This document shows positions 16,710-24,002 of a stretch of 41,125 nt of DNA, one piece after another. Position 1 is the first letter of the stretch, and every line of letters begins with the position of its first letter. Source of the stretch: Candidatus Omnitrophota bacterium (GTDB lineage: Bacteria; Omnitrophota; Gorgyraeia; Duberdicusellales; Duberdicusellaceae); NCBI GenBank assembly GCA_021159015.1, contig JAGGSQ010000039.1:1-41125 (forward strand), written 5' to 3'. A program made the translations under genes and the position numbers. Below the pieces are notes generated by a model. It was not told where the DNA came from. It saw only the letters and a program-made list of their open reading frames with translations, and did no database searches.

Positions 16710-18174
16710 TAAAGACAAATATTATGATTTGTTTTCGGGGGGGATTATTCTTTTTATAGCAGTAGTACAGCTAGCCCGTTGGGGGATGCTGCCTCAGTTT
16801 ATTGATGACTATTTTCATCTTCATCAGGCTTTGGGGTTTATCAAAGCAGGAGGGTGGAGCGGAATTGCTTTCTGGGATTATGCTCCTTTTGGTCGGCCTA
16901 ATCTTTATCCTCCTTTTTACCATATACTAATTGCTTTTTTGCTAAAACTAGGCTGGGGGAAAATATTTGTTCTCAAGATTATCAATATTTTAATAAGTAT
17001 AAGTTTTTTTACAGTAGTCTGGTATGTTTTAAGAAAAGTCTTTAGCAGCTTCTTTGGCTTTCTTAATCTCTTGATTCTTTTTAGTACTTTCTCCTTCTAT
17101 GAGTCAGTTTGTGCCAATTCTCCTGCTACCTTAGCTCTTATCTTTGTTTTTGTGAGCTTTTTTTTCCTGAAGCAGCAGAGATTAAAAAAATCTTTAGTAT
17201 TTGCCGTATTGGCTTTTTATACCCATGCAGGTATCTCTTGGGCTTTCTTTCTCAGCCTTCTCTTTGCTTCTTTTTACCAGCGGCAGTACCTTAAGGTGGC
17301 TACGGGGGCGTTTTTATTCTATCTTCCTCTCCTGTGGCATCAGCTTAAATATATTGGCTATTTTCACCAAGGCATTCTTTTCGAAAACTTCTTTATTCAT
17401 TTTAATCCTACTCTTCTTATTTTATCTTTAGTAGGAATTATGGTGGCTTTTAAGAGAAGAGAGAGATATGCCTGGCTGCTTTTATTTTCATTCTCACTCT
17501 TTATGGTATTTTTTAGATATCCTTTCCGTATTTTGTCTGCCCAGGGAGTAGTAGGATTGTCTTTGCTCAGTACTCTGGCGTTAGAATACTTATATGGTCT
17601 TATAAGAGAAAGATATCGAGGGGTTTATATGGCGTTTATACTCATTTTTTTCCTTTTTTTTAATTGCAGTATTGTACGCCATAAGGATAAATTTTATTTC
17701 TATCCTCTTTATGCCAGTCTTTCCCAATTCATTAGTGGTAATTTTTCCTCTTTTTTAGAATTTAGAAACATAGCTTCTTCGCGTTACTTTCGTAAAGTAG
17801 TAAAATTAATAAAGAGAAATACTGCTTCTTCAGATATAGTAGGCTCTAATATACCTATAGCCAGTGAAATCTTAGGGGCTCTATGTAACCGGAGTGTTTC
17901 TTCTTCTATGTTGACAGAAGTGTCTCCTTTTCGTCGCCCTAATCCTTTACGGGCAAATCTTATAGTCTGGTTTCGTCAATTGAACCAAAGAGCGACAATC
18001 TTTCCTCAGAAAGAGAAAGAACTTTGTCGTGATGTATTATATGAAGATGATATATCTTTTGTCTGCCGCACAGATTCTCTCTATAAAGAAAAAGTAATTA
18101 AAACAAAATTTCACTTTATCTATATATACATTCTCTTAGTTTCTTTATTGGCTTTTCTGGCTTTTTCGGACTAA
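16702..18174 (+). CDS. Polytopic membrane protein, possible GT-C-type glycosyltransferase
   Basis: This roughly 490-residue protein has about ten hydrophobic membrane segments and a soluble C-terminal part, and ends with another hydrophobic segment near 472-487. After the first membrane segment comes F-I-D-D-Y-F-H-L-H-Q-A, then W-D-Y-A-P-F-G-R-P-N-L-Y-P-P-F-Y-H. An acidic-His loop followed by a G-R-x-x-x-Y-P-P motif resembles GT-C-fold membrane glycosyltransferases that use lipid-phosphate sugars. The assignment to that fold is by topology and loop pattern only. I chose ATG 16702 over an in-frame TTG at 16693. The gene is probably the last of the run that precedes the lysS promoter. Confidence 0.7.
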   Translation: MDNKDKYYDLFSGGIILFIAVVQLARWGMLPQFIDDYFHLHQALGFIKAGGWSGIAFWDYAPFGRPNLYPPFYHILIAFLLKLGWGKIFVLKIINILISISFFTVVWYVLRKVFSSFFGFLNLLILFSTFSFYESVCANSPATLALIFVFVSFFFLKQQRLKKSLVFAVLAFYTHAGISWAFFLSLLFASFYQRQYLKVATGAFLFYLPLLWHQLKYIGYFHQGILFENFFIHFNPTLLILSLVGIMVAFKRRERYAWLLLFSFSLFMVFFRYPFRILSAQGVVGLSLLSTLALEYLYGLIRERYRGVYMAFILIFFLFFNCSIVRHKDKFYFYPLYASLSQFISGNFSSFLEFRNIASSRYFRKVVKLIKRNTASSDIVGSNIPIASEILGALCNRSVSSSMLTEVSPFRRPNPLRANLIVWFRQLNQRATIFPQKEKELCRDVLYEDDISFVCRTDSLYKEKVIKTKFHFIYIYILLVSLLAFLAFSD

Positions 18175-18184
18175 GAGCAATAAA

Positions 18185-18213
18185 TTGACACTCTCTTTAT
18201 AATCCTATATAAT
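18185..18213 (+). promoter_or_regulatory. Consensus sigma70-type promoter for lysS
   Basis: TTGACA (18185-18190), 17 bases, TATAAT (18208-18213): a perfect match to both hexamers with ideal spacing, in the 47-base gap between the membrane-protein gene and lysS. The expected transcription start, 6-9 bases after the -10 box, is 18219-18222, and the lysS ATG begins at 18222. The transcript would therefore have no room for a Shine-Dalgarno. Confidence 0.85.
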
Positions 18214-18221
18214 CTTAATTT

Positions 18222-19649
18222 ATGGAGGAGAAAATTAAGAAGCTGGAGGAATTTAGGCAGAGATATTATAATCCCTATAGTTTTACCTCTTTCTCTAAGG
18301 ATTCTTCCTTAGCTGAGATTAAAAAAGAATTTTCGCCGCAGCGAGCTGTGTCAACGGCAGGGCGTTTGATTTCGTTGAGAGAACATGGTAAAAGCGCTTT
18401 CTTTGATATTGCTGACGCTACGGGCAAAATTCAATGTTATATAAAATATAATCTTGCCGGCCAGGAACAATTTGAGCTTTTCAGCCAGCTTGATTTAGGA
18501 GATATTGTGGGGGTAGAAGGAAATCTCTTTCTTACTCACAGTGGTGAAAAAACTATCTTAACTAAGAAGATAACCCTTCTTTCTAAATGTCTACATACTC
18601 TGCCGGAAAAATGGCACGGGCTTAAAGATGTAGAGTTGAGGTATCGTGAGAGATATTTGGATTTGATAGCCAATGTCCAAAGTACGGAAATATTTAGTAA
18701 GCGGGTAGAAATTGTAAAACGAATAAGAGAATTTTTTGAGAAAGAAGGATTTTTAGAGGTAGAGACCCCTATGCTTCATTCCTTAGCAGGAGGAGCGACG
18801 GGGCGTCCTTTCGTTACTCACCACAACGCTCTTAATATAGACCTTTATTTACGTATTGCTCCTGAGCTTTATTTGAAGCGAATTCTGGTAGGAGGATTTG
18901 ACCGTATTTACGAAATAAATCGCTCTTTTCGTAACGAAGGAATATCAGTGAAGCACAATCCTGAGTTTACGATGCTGGAAGCCTATGCCTGTTATCAGGA
19001 TTATACCTATATGATGAAACTCACCCAGGATTTAATCTGCCGCTTAGCGGAGGCTATGTACGGATCTTTAGAGATCGAATATGGGGGCAAGCGTATAGAT
19101 TTTAAGCCTCCCTGGCGGCGTATTTCCTTAGCTAATTTGCTCAAAGAAGAATTTGGACTAGGCTATTCTGTTACAGAAGAAGAGTTCGTTAAAAAGATGT
19201 CTCAAGAGATAGAAATTAAAGAGGGTTTGAGCCGTTCCCAAATAATAAATTTAATTGAAGATTTAATAGAAAGCCGTTTCTTTGGCGAGCAGCCGGTATT
19301 TGTAACAGATTTCTATACCTGGATGTCTCCCCTGGCTAAAAGAAAAAAGGAGGAGCCTAACCTTGTAGAGAGGTTTGAATTATTTTGCGCGGGAATGGAA
19401 CTAGCCAATGCTTATTCTGAGTTAAACGATCCTCAAGAGCAAAGAAAGCGCTTTCTGGAAAAAGCTAAAAGTGACGAATATTCAGAGGGGAAGATAGACT
19501 ATGATTTTCTTAAAGCTTTAGAATACGCTATGCCGCCGGCCGCCGGCCTGGGTATTGGCATAGACCGTTTATGCATGGTTCTCTTAAACCAGCCCTCCAT
19601 TAAAGACGTGATATTTTTCCCTTTGCTTAAGCCCAAAAATGAAACTTGA
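18222..19649 (+). CDS. lysS: Lysyl-tRNA synthetase, class II
   Basis: This 475-residue class II LysRS has the anticodon-binding OB domain (about 55-150) with S-L-R-E-H-G-K-S-A-F-F-D-I. The catalytic core follows, with motif 1 F-L-E-V-E-T-P-M-L, motif 2 R-S-F-R-N-E-G-I-S-V-K-H-N-P-E-F-T and motif 3 G-L-G-I-G-I-D-R-L. The N-terminus (L-E-E-F-R-Q-R-Y-Y-N-P-Y) fits the family, so the ATG at 18222 is well supported although no ribosome site precedes it. The mRNA is probably leaderless. The stop overlaps the lolC/E gene. Confidence 0.96.
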   Translation: MEEKIKKLEEFRQRYYNPYSFTSFSKDSSLAEIKKEFSPQRAVSTAGRLISLREHGKSAFFDIADATGKIQCYIKYNLAGQEQFELFSQLDLGDIVGVEGNLFLTHSGEKTILTKKITLLSKCLHTLPEKWHGLKDVELRYRERYLDLIANVQSTEIFSKRVEIVKRIREFFEKEGFLEVETPMLHSLAGGATGRPFVTHHNALNIDLYLRIAPELYLKRILVGGFDRIYEINRSFRNEGISVKHNPEFTMLEAYACYQDYTYMMKLTQDLICRLAEAMYGSLEIEYGGKRIDFKPPWRRISLANLLKEEFGLGYSVTEEEFVKKMSQEIEIKEGLSRSQIINLIEDLIESRFFGEQPVFVTDFYTWMSPLAKRKKEEPNLVERFELFCAGMELANAYSELNDPQEQRKRFLEKAKSDEYSEGKIDYDFLKALEYAMPPAAGLGIGIDRLCMVLLNQPSIKDVIFFPLLKPKNET

Positions 19650-20811
19650 GGCCTGGCTTGCCTTTCGGTATGTCTTCCGTAACCGCAGTCGTCATATATC
19701 ATTTATAAGTTTGGTATCTCTGGCCGCCGTAAGTTTAGGGGTTGCGGCGCTTGTAATTGTAATTGCCGTAATGAGTGGTTTTGATGAAGACTTAAAGTCT
19801 AAGCTTCTCAGTCTTAATTTTCCTTTAGTAGTTACGCTGGAGAAAGAAAATTGTTCGCTAGTTAAAGATATTAGTAAGATAGAGGGAGTAAAGAATGTAG
19901 TGCTTTTTTCTCAGAATCAAGTAGCTATCAGAAGAGGTAAGAGTGTATACCCGGTAATGCTGGAAGCGGTTAGTTTTGGTTCTTATTCTTTGCCACGTTG
20001 GCAGAAATATCTTAAGGAAGGTAGCTTTCAAAAGGGATTGGCGGTAGGGAAAGGAATTGCACAGCGTTTTTTTCTGGGAGAAGGAGAAGAAATTCAGATT
20101 CTTTCTCTTAGTGGTAAGAAACTTAAATCATATACTTTCAGAATAGGAGGAATATTTAGTGTAGGCATGTATGATTTTGATAATACGCTGATAGTAGGAA
20201 GCTTTTCTTGTCTGGAGAATTTTCTCCTGGAGAACCATCCTCGTTATTACCTGGGAGTTGAGGTTACAAGAAGCAGGCTGTATAACTTAGAAGAGATAAA
20301 ACGTAGAATAGCTTCTTTAGATTTAGCCGGAATTATTGCTATAACTACATGGCAGGAACAAAATCAAGCTTTGTTCTCTGCCCTCAAACTTGAGAAAATA
20401 ACTATGTTTATTATCTTAAGTTTAATTGTGTTAGTTGGCTCTTTTAATATATTTTCTACCTTAACCGTGAAAGTAGTAGAGAAAACAAAAGATATAGGAA
20501 TAATGAAAAGCCTTGGCTTAAGTCCTTTAAGAGTTAGCGCGGTTTTCACTCTGCAAGGGATAATAATTGCTTTTTTGGGAGTTTTTATGGGAGTAGTGTT
20601 AGGAGTGGGGGTATGTTTCCTCCTTAAAGAATATCATTTTATTCATCTTCCTTCTCAAATATATTATATAGATTATCTGCCGGTTCTTATTAATCCTAGA
20701 GATATACTTACAATATCATTGGCAAGCATAGGTCTGTGTATCTTTTCTAGTTTGATTCCTTCTTTATGGACACGAAAGATTAGCGAGTCTGAAGCTTTAA
20801 GGTATGAGTAA
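19639..20811 (+). CDS. lolC: LolC/LolE-family lipoprotein-releasing ABC permease
   Basis: This 390-residue inner-membrane permease has one N-terminal transmembrane segment (about 22-45) and three at the C-terminus (about 253-280, 300-335, 350-375), with a periplasmic domain between them, which is the FtsX/MacB topology. The N-terminus (W-L-A-F-R-Y-V-F-R-N-R-S) and the V-A-V-M-S-G-F-type motif match LolC/LolE. With LolD next door it would release lipoproteins from the inner membrane for sorting to the outer membrane. Only one permease gene is present, so the transporter is likely a homodimer of this subunit. Confidence 0.9.
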   Translation: MKLEAWLAFRYVFRNRSRHISFISLVSLAAVSLGVAALVIVIAVMSGFDEDLKSKLLSLNFPLVVTLEKENCSLVKDISKIEGVKNVVLFSQNQVAIRRGKSVYPVMLEAVSFGSYSLPRWQKYLKEGSFQKGLAVGKGIAQRFFLGEGEEIQILSLSGKKLKSYTFRIGGIFSVGMYDFDNTLIVGSFSCLENFLLENHPRYYLGVEVTRSRLYNLEEIKRRIASLDLAGIIAITTWQEQNQALFSALKLEKITMFIILSLIVLVGSFNIFSTLTVKVVEKTKDIGIMKSLGLSPLRVSAVFTLQGIIIAFLGVFMGVVLGVGVCFLLKEYHFIHLPSQIYYIDYLPVLINPRDILTISLASIGLCIFSSLIPSLWTRKISESEALRYE

Positions 20812-21496
20812 TATGATTATTGAGGCTAAATTAGTGAGTAAAGTCTACCTTGATGTTCATGCAGTGGTTAAGGCGTTGGAGAAGGTTAGTATAGGAGTGA
20901 GGGAGGCGGAATATGTAGCTATAGTGGGGCCTTCGGGGGCAGGGAAATCTACTCTTTTGCATATTTTGGGCGGATTGGAGAGGCCTACAGAAGGGAAAGT
21001 CTTCTTTCGCAAGAAAGATATCTCACGTATGAAAGCAAGTAGTATATATCGTTTGCGCAATGAACATTTAGGGTTTGTTTTTCAGTTTTATTATTTGATA
21101 TCGGAATTAAATGTCTGGGAAAATATACTTTTGCCGGCTTCTATAAAACTGCACTATCTTCCTCAGAAGACACGAGACTATGCAGAAGAGCTAGCTGAAA
21201 TGTTAGGGCTAAAGGAGAGAATTCACGCTTTTCCCCATCAACTTTCCGGCGGCGAGAGACAGAGAGTTGCTTTAGCCAGAGCCTTAATAAATCGCCCGCA
21301 AATTTTGTTTTGCGATGAGCCAACCGGCAATCTTGATACGGAAGCAGCTGCTATTATCAAACAAGTTCTTCGAGATATAAATTGTAAAAACTCTACTACG
21401 ATAGTTTTAGTAACCCATAATCTTGATTTAGCCAGAGAAGCCGAAAGGATAATCTATCTCAATAATGGCCGGATTGAGAATGAATCTTCTGCCTAA
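20804..21496 (+). CDS. lolD: LolD-family ABC transporter ATPase
   Basis: This is a 230-residue ATPase with Walker A G-P-S-G-A-G-K-S-T (42-50), the signature L-S-G-G-E-R-Q-R-V-A near 147 and Walker B L-F-C-D-E-P-T-G-N-L-D. The sequence is of the MacB/LolD/FtsE subgroup and the gene lies directly after the LolC/E permease, so lipoprotein release is the likely job. The ATG at 20804 overlaps the upstream stop. An in-frame ATG at 20813 has better spacing from the upstream AAGG and could be the real start. Confidence 0.9.
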   Translation: MSNMIIEAKLVSKVYLDVHAVVKALEKVSIGVREAEYVAIVGPSGAGKSTLLHILGGLERPTEGKVFFRKKDISRMKASSIYRLRNEHLGFVFQFYYLISELNVWENILLPASIKLHYLPQKTRDYAEELAEMLGLKERIHAFPHQLSGGERQRVALARALINRPQILFCDEPTGNLDTEAAAIIKQVLRDINCKNSTTIVLVTHNLDLAREAERIIYLNNGRIENESSA

Positions 21497-21562
21497 AGAG
21501 GAGATTAAAAAACATTTATTTTTTTCCTAAAGAGAGTATAATTTTTAGCAAAAGGGGGAAGC
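21497..21562 (+). promoter_or_regulatory. Intergenic region with -10 element and ribosome site for ilvE
   Basis: The 66-base gap contains a T-rich run (21516-21525), a TATAAT at 21537-21542 with no good -35 box, and AGGGGGAAG just before the ATG. If the TATAAT is used, the transcript would start near 21549 with a short leader that includes the ribosome site. The 9-base string CCTAAAGAG occurs twice (21492-21500 and 21526-21534). No strong hairpin precedes the T-run, so I do not call a terminator. Confidence 0.45.
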
Positions 21563-22438
21563 ATGAAGGTATTTATGAATGGCAAGATAGTCAAAAAGGA
21601 AGACGCTAAAATATCGGTTTTTGACCACGGACTTTTGTATGGAGATGGAGTATTTGAAGGAATCCGGGCCTATAATTGTTTAGTATTTAAATTGAAAGAG
21701 CACATAGATAGGCTTTTCGAATCTGCCCATACCATTATGCTTAGCGTTCCTTACAGCAAAAAATACATTATGGATGCTACCATAAGAACACTTCAGGCTA
21801 ACCGTCTGCGCAATGCTTACATAAGACTTTTAGTTACGAGGGGAGAAGGAGATCTCGGATTGGATATCAGAAAATGTCAAGGAAATGCTAAGCTTATTAT
21901 TATTACAGATAAAATTGCTCTTTATCCCCGCCGTTTGTACGAACAGGGCTTAAAGATTATTACTGTGCCTACCATTCGCAATCTTCCCGAGGCTCTTAAC
22001 CCTCAGATAAAGTCGCTTAATTATTTAAATAATATTTTGGCTAAGATAGAAGCTATTAATGCGGGATATGAAGAGGCAATTATGCTTGATTCTTTAGGAT
22101 ATGTAGCAGAATGTACCGGAGATAATATCTTCATCGTAAAAAACAAAAAACTTTATACTCCTCCCCAGTGTATGGGAACTTTGCGGGGCATTACGCGGGA
22201 TACAATATTGGAGATTGCCCGCCAGAAAGATATTTCTACTAACGAGCATGTTATTACCCGGCATGAGATGTATAATAGCGACGAGTGCTTTCTCACCGGA
22301 ACAGCAGCAGAGATTGTGCCAGTAGTAAATATAGATGGGCGTAAAATTGGCAGAGGTAAGCCAGGGCCCGTTACTAAGATGTTGCTTGAAGAATTCAGGA
22401 AGGTAACAAAGAAAGATGGTGTAAAGTATAAATTGTAG
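21563..22438 (+). CDS. ilvE: Branched-chain amino acid aminotransferase (class IV)
   Basis: This 291-residue class IV PLP aminotransferase has F-D-H-G-L-L-Y-G-D-G-V-F-E-G-I-R near the N-terminus, the PLP-binding Lys150 in P-Q-I-K-S-L-N-Y-L-N-N, A-E-C-T-G-D-N-I-F and T-G-T-A-A-E-I-V-P-V. These match IlvE, the last step of leucine, isoleucine and valine synthesis. D-amino-acid aminotransferases share the fold, but the Y-G-D-G-V-F-E-G-I-R motif favours IlvE. It fits functionally with the LeuCD/LeuB-like genes elsewhere in the window but is not adjacent to them. Confidence 0.9.
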   Translation: MKVFMNGKIVKKEDAKISVFDHGLLYGDGVFEGIRAYNCLVFKLKEHIDRLFESAHTIMLSVPYSKKYIMDATIRTLQANRLRNAYIRLLVTRGEGDLGLDIRKCQGNAKLIIITDKIALYPRRLYEQGLKIITVPTIRNLPEALNPQIKSLNYLNNILAKIEAINAGYEEAIMLDSLGYVAECTGDNIFIVKNKKLYTPPQCMGTLRGITRDTILEIARQKDISTNEHVITRHEMYNSDECFLTGTAAEIVPVVNIDGRKIGRGKPGPVTKMLLEEFRKVTKKDGVKYKL

Positions 22439-22441
22439 CCT

Positions 22442-22954
22442 ATGCTCTGCGATATTTGTGGGAAGAGGCCCGCTACAGTCCATTTAACAGAAATTATTAA
22501 TGGCAAAGTAAAAGAAGTACATTTGTGTGAGGAATGTGCGCGCAAAAAATCTGAACAGCTCCAAGTGCAGTTTAATATTGCTGACTTCCTTTACGACTTT
22601 GTCAACGCCTCCTCTTTAGAGGCAGAGAAGCAAGAAAAAGAGATTTGTCCTAATTGTGGCCTTAGCTATCTTGGTTTTAAAAAGCAGGGAAAATTTGGAT
22701 GTAGTCGCTGTTATGATGTTTTCAAGCCTAAAATTCTGCCTCTTTTGCAGAAAATTCATGGGTCTATTCAGCACCGGGGCAAGTATCCCTCTGTTAAAGA
22801 ATACCGCCATCTGTCGCTTCGCCAGAAAATAGAAAATCTGAAAGAATATTTAGCCCGAGCCATAAAATTAGAAGAGTATGAGGAAGCCGCACGTCTGAGA
22901 GACCAAATTAGAGAACTAGAAAAGAAAATACAGAAGGACAAAGGTAATGTTTGA
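22442..22954 (+). CDS. mcsA: McsA, activator of protein arginine kinase
   Basis: This is a 170-residue zinc protein with two pairs of C-x2-C at 3/6 with 29/32 and at 69/72 with 87/90, followed by a C-terminal UVR motif (about 137-165, Y-E-E-A-A-R-L-R-D-Q-I-R-E-L). This is the layout of McsA, which binds and activates the McsB kinase. The gene starts 3 bases after ilvE and overlaps mcsB by 8 bases. In Bacillus the operon is ctsR-mcsA-mcsB-clpC; here the CtsR repressor gene is absent. Confidence 0.92.
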   Translation: MLCDICGKRPATVHLTEIINGKVKEVHLCEECARKKSEQLQVQFNIADFLYDFVNASSLEAEKQEKEICPNCGLSYLGFKKQGKFGCSRCYDVFKPKILPLLQKIHGSIQHRGKYPSVKEYRHLSLRQKIENLKEYLARAIKLEEYEEAARLRDQIRELEKKIQKDKGNV

Positions 22955-24002
22955 GGAGTTGTTGCAGGGAGTAGGGGAGTGGCTTAAAGGTCGAGGGCCA
23001 GACTCGGATATAGTAATATCTACCCGGATAAGAATTGCCCGCAATCTAGACATATTTCCCTTTCCTAATAGAATCTCGACCTCTGAAGCTGATAAACTTT
23101 TCCGCAATTTGCAGGAGGCTGCCGGGAAAAGTAAAACGCTTAAGCAGTTAAAGTTTTTCCGTATGGAAGATATAGAACCGCTGGACAGAGAATTTCTTGT
23201 GGAACGTCATTTGATAAGCCAGGAGCATGCTTTGTGGCCTAAAAATAAAGCGGTAATGCTGAGCGAAGATGAAATTATTTCTATTATGGTTAACGAAGAA
23301 GACCATCTCAGGATTCAAGTTATAAAGTCGGGTTTTGATTTTGTTACCGGATACCGTCTCGCTTCTAAAGTGGAAGATGAAATTGCGCGTAAAGTAAAGT
23401 TTGCTTTTCATTCAGACATTGGTTTTCTTACCGCCTGTCCTACTAATGTAGGCACAGGCTTGCGCGTTTCAGCTATGGTACATCTGCCGGCTTTAATCAT
23501 TACCAAAAGGGTAAATAAAATACTGGAATTTGTCTCTAAACTTTCTTTTGCCGCCCGGGGATTTCTGGGAGAAGGCACACAGGCCATAGGCAATTTTTTT
23601 CAGATATCTAACCAGGTTACTTTGGGACTGGGGGAAGAAGAAATAATTGATAATCTTTCGAGTGTGATTCGCCAATTGAGAAGGCAGGAGATTGAGGCGC
23701 GCCGTTATATGATGACAAAATTTAGGTATTCTTTGGAAGACCGCATCTGGCGAGCTTTAGGTATTTTGAAGACGGCACGTATAATCTCTAGCCAGGAAAC
23801 TCTGCAACATCTTTCTTTATTGCGTTTAGGCATGGATTTGGGTATAATTAAAGGTCTAAGTAAGGAACTACTCAATAATATTTATATCTCAATACAGCCA
23901 GCTCATTTGCAGAAGTTACAAGAGAGAAAACTTTCGCATGCGGAAAGAGATATTATTAGAGGGAATTTGTTAAGAGAAAAGTTAGGAGGCATAAGTGTTT
24001 AA
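22947..24002 (+). CDS. mcsB: McsB, protein arginine kinase
   Basis: This 351-residue phosphagen-kinase-fold protein phosphorylates arginines of proteins and so marks them for ClpCP degradation in Bacillus. S-T-R-I-R-I-A-R-N (25-33), N-E-E-D-H-L-R-I-Q and the loop R-G-F-L-G-E-G-T-Q-A-I-G-N-F-F-Q-I-S-N-Q (nucleotide and catalytic region) are present. The C-terminus has R-D-I-I-R-G (334-339), close to the R-D-x-x-R-A motif through which Bacillus McsB senses phosphoarginine. The gene is flanked by its partners mcsA and clpC. Confidence 0.94.
   Translation: MFEELLQGVGEWLKGRGPDSDIVISTRIRIARNLDIFPFPNRISTSEADKLFRNLQEAAGKSKTLKQLKFFRMEDIEPLDREFLVERHLISQEHALWPKNKAVMLSEDEIISIMVNEEDHLRIQVIKSGFDFVTGYRLASKVEDEIARKVKFAFHSDIGFLTACPTNVGTGLRVSAMVHLPALIITKRVNKILEFVSKLSFAARGFLGEGTQAIGNFFQISNQVTLGLGEEEIIDNLSSVIRQLRRQEIEARRYMMTKFRYSLEDRIWRALGILKTARIISSQETLQHLSLLRLGMDLGIIKGLSKELLNNIYISIQPAHLQKLQERKLSHAERDIIRGNLLREKLGGISV

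Noticed and set aside
21501-21527. A-rich/T-rich segment after lolD as an intrinsic terminator
   Set aside because: The only pairing is A-T between AAAAAA and TTTTTTT with no GC stem, so it is too weak to call.
22094-22545. Two long - strand open frames (129 and 130 codons) over ilvE and mcsA
   Set aside because: Both are antisense to well-supported genes, overlap each other and have no ribosome site or recognisable domain.
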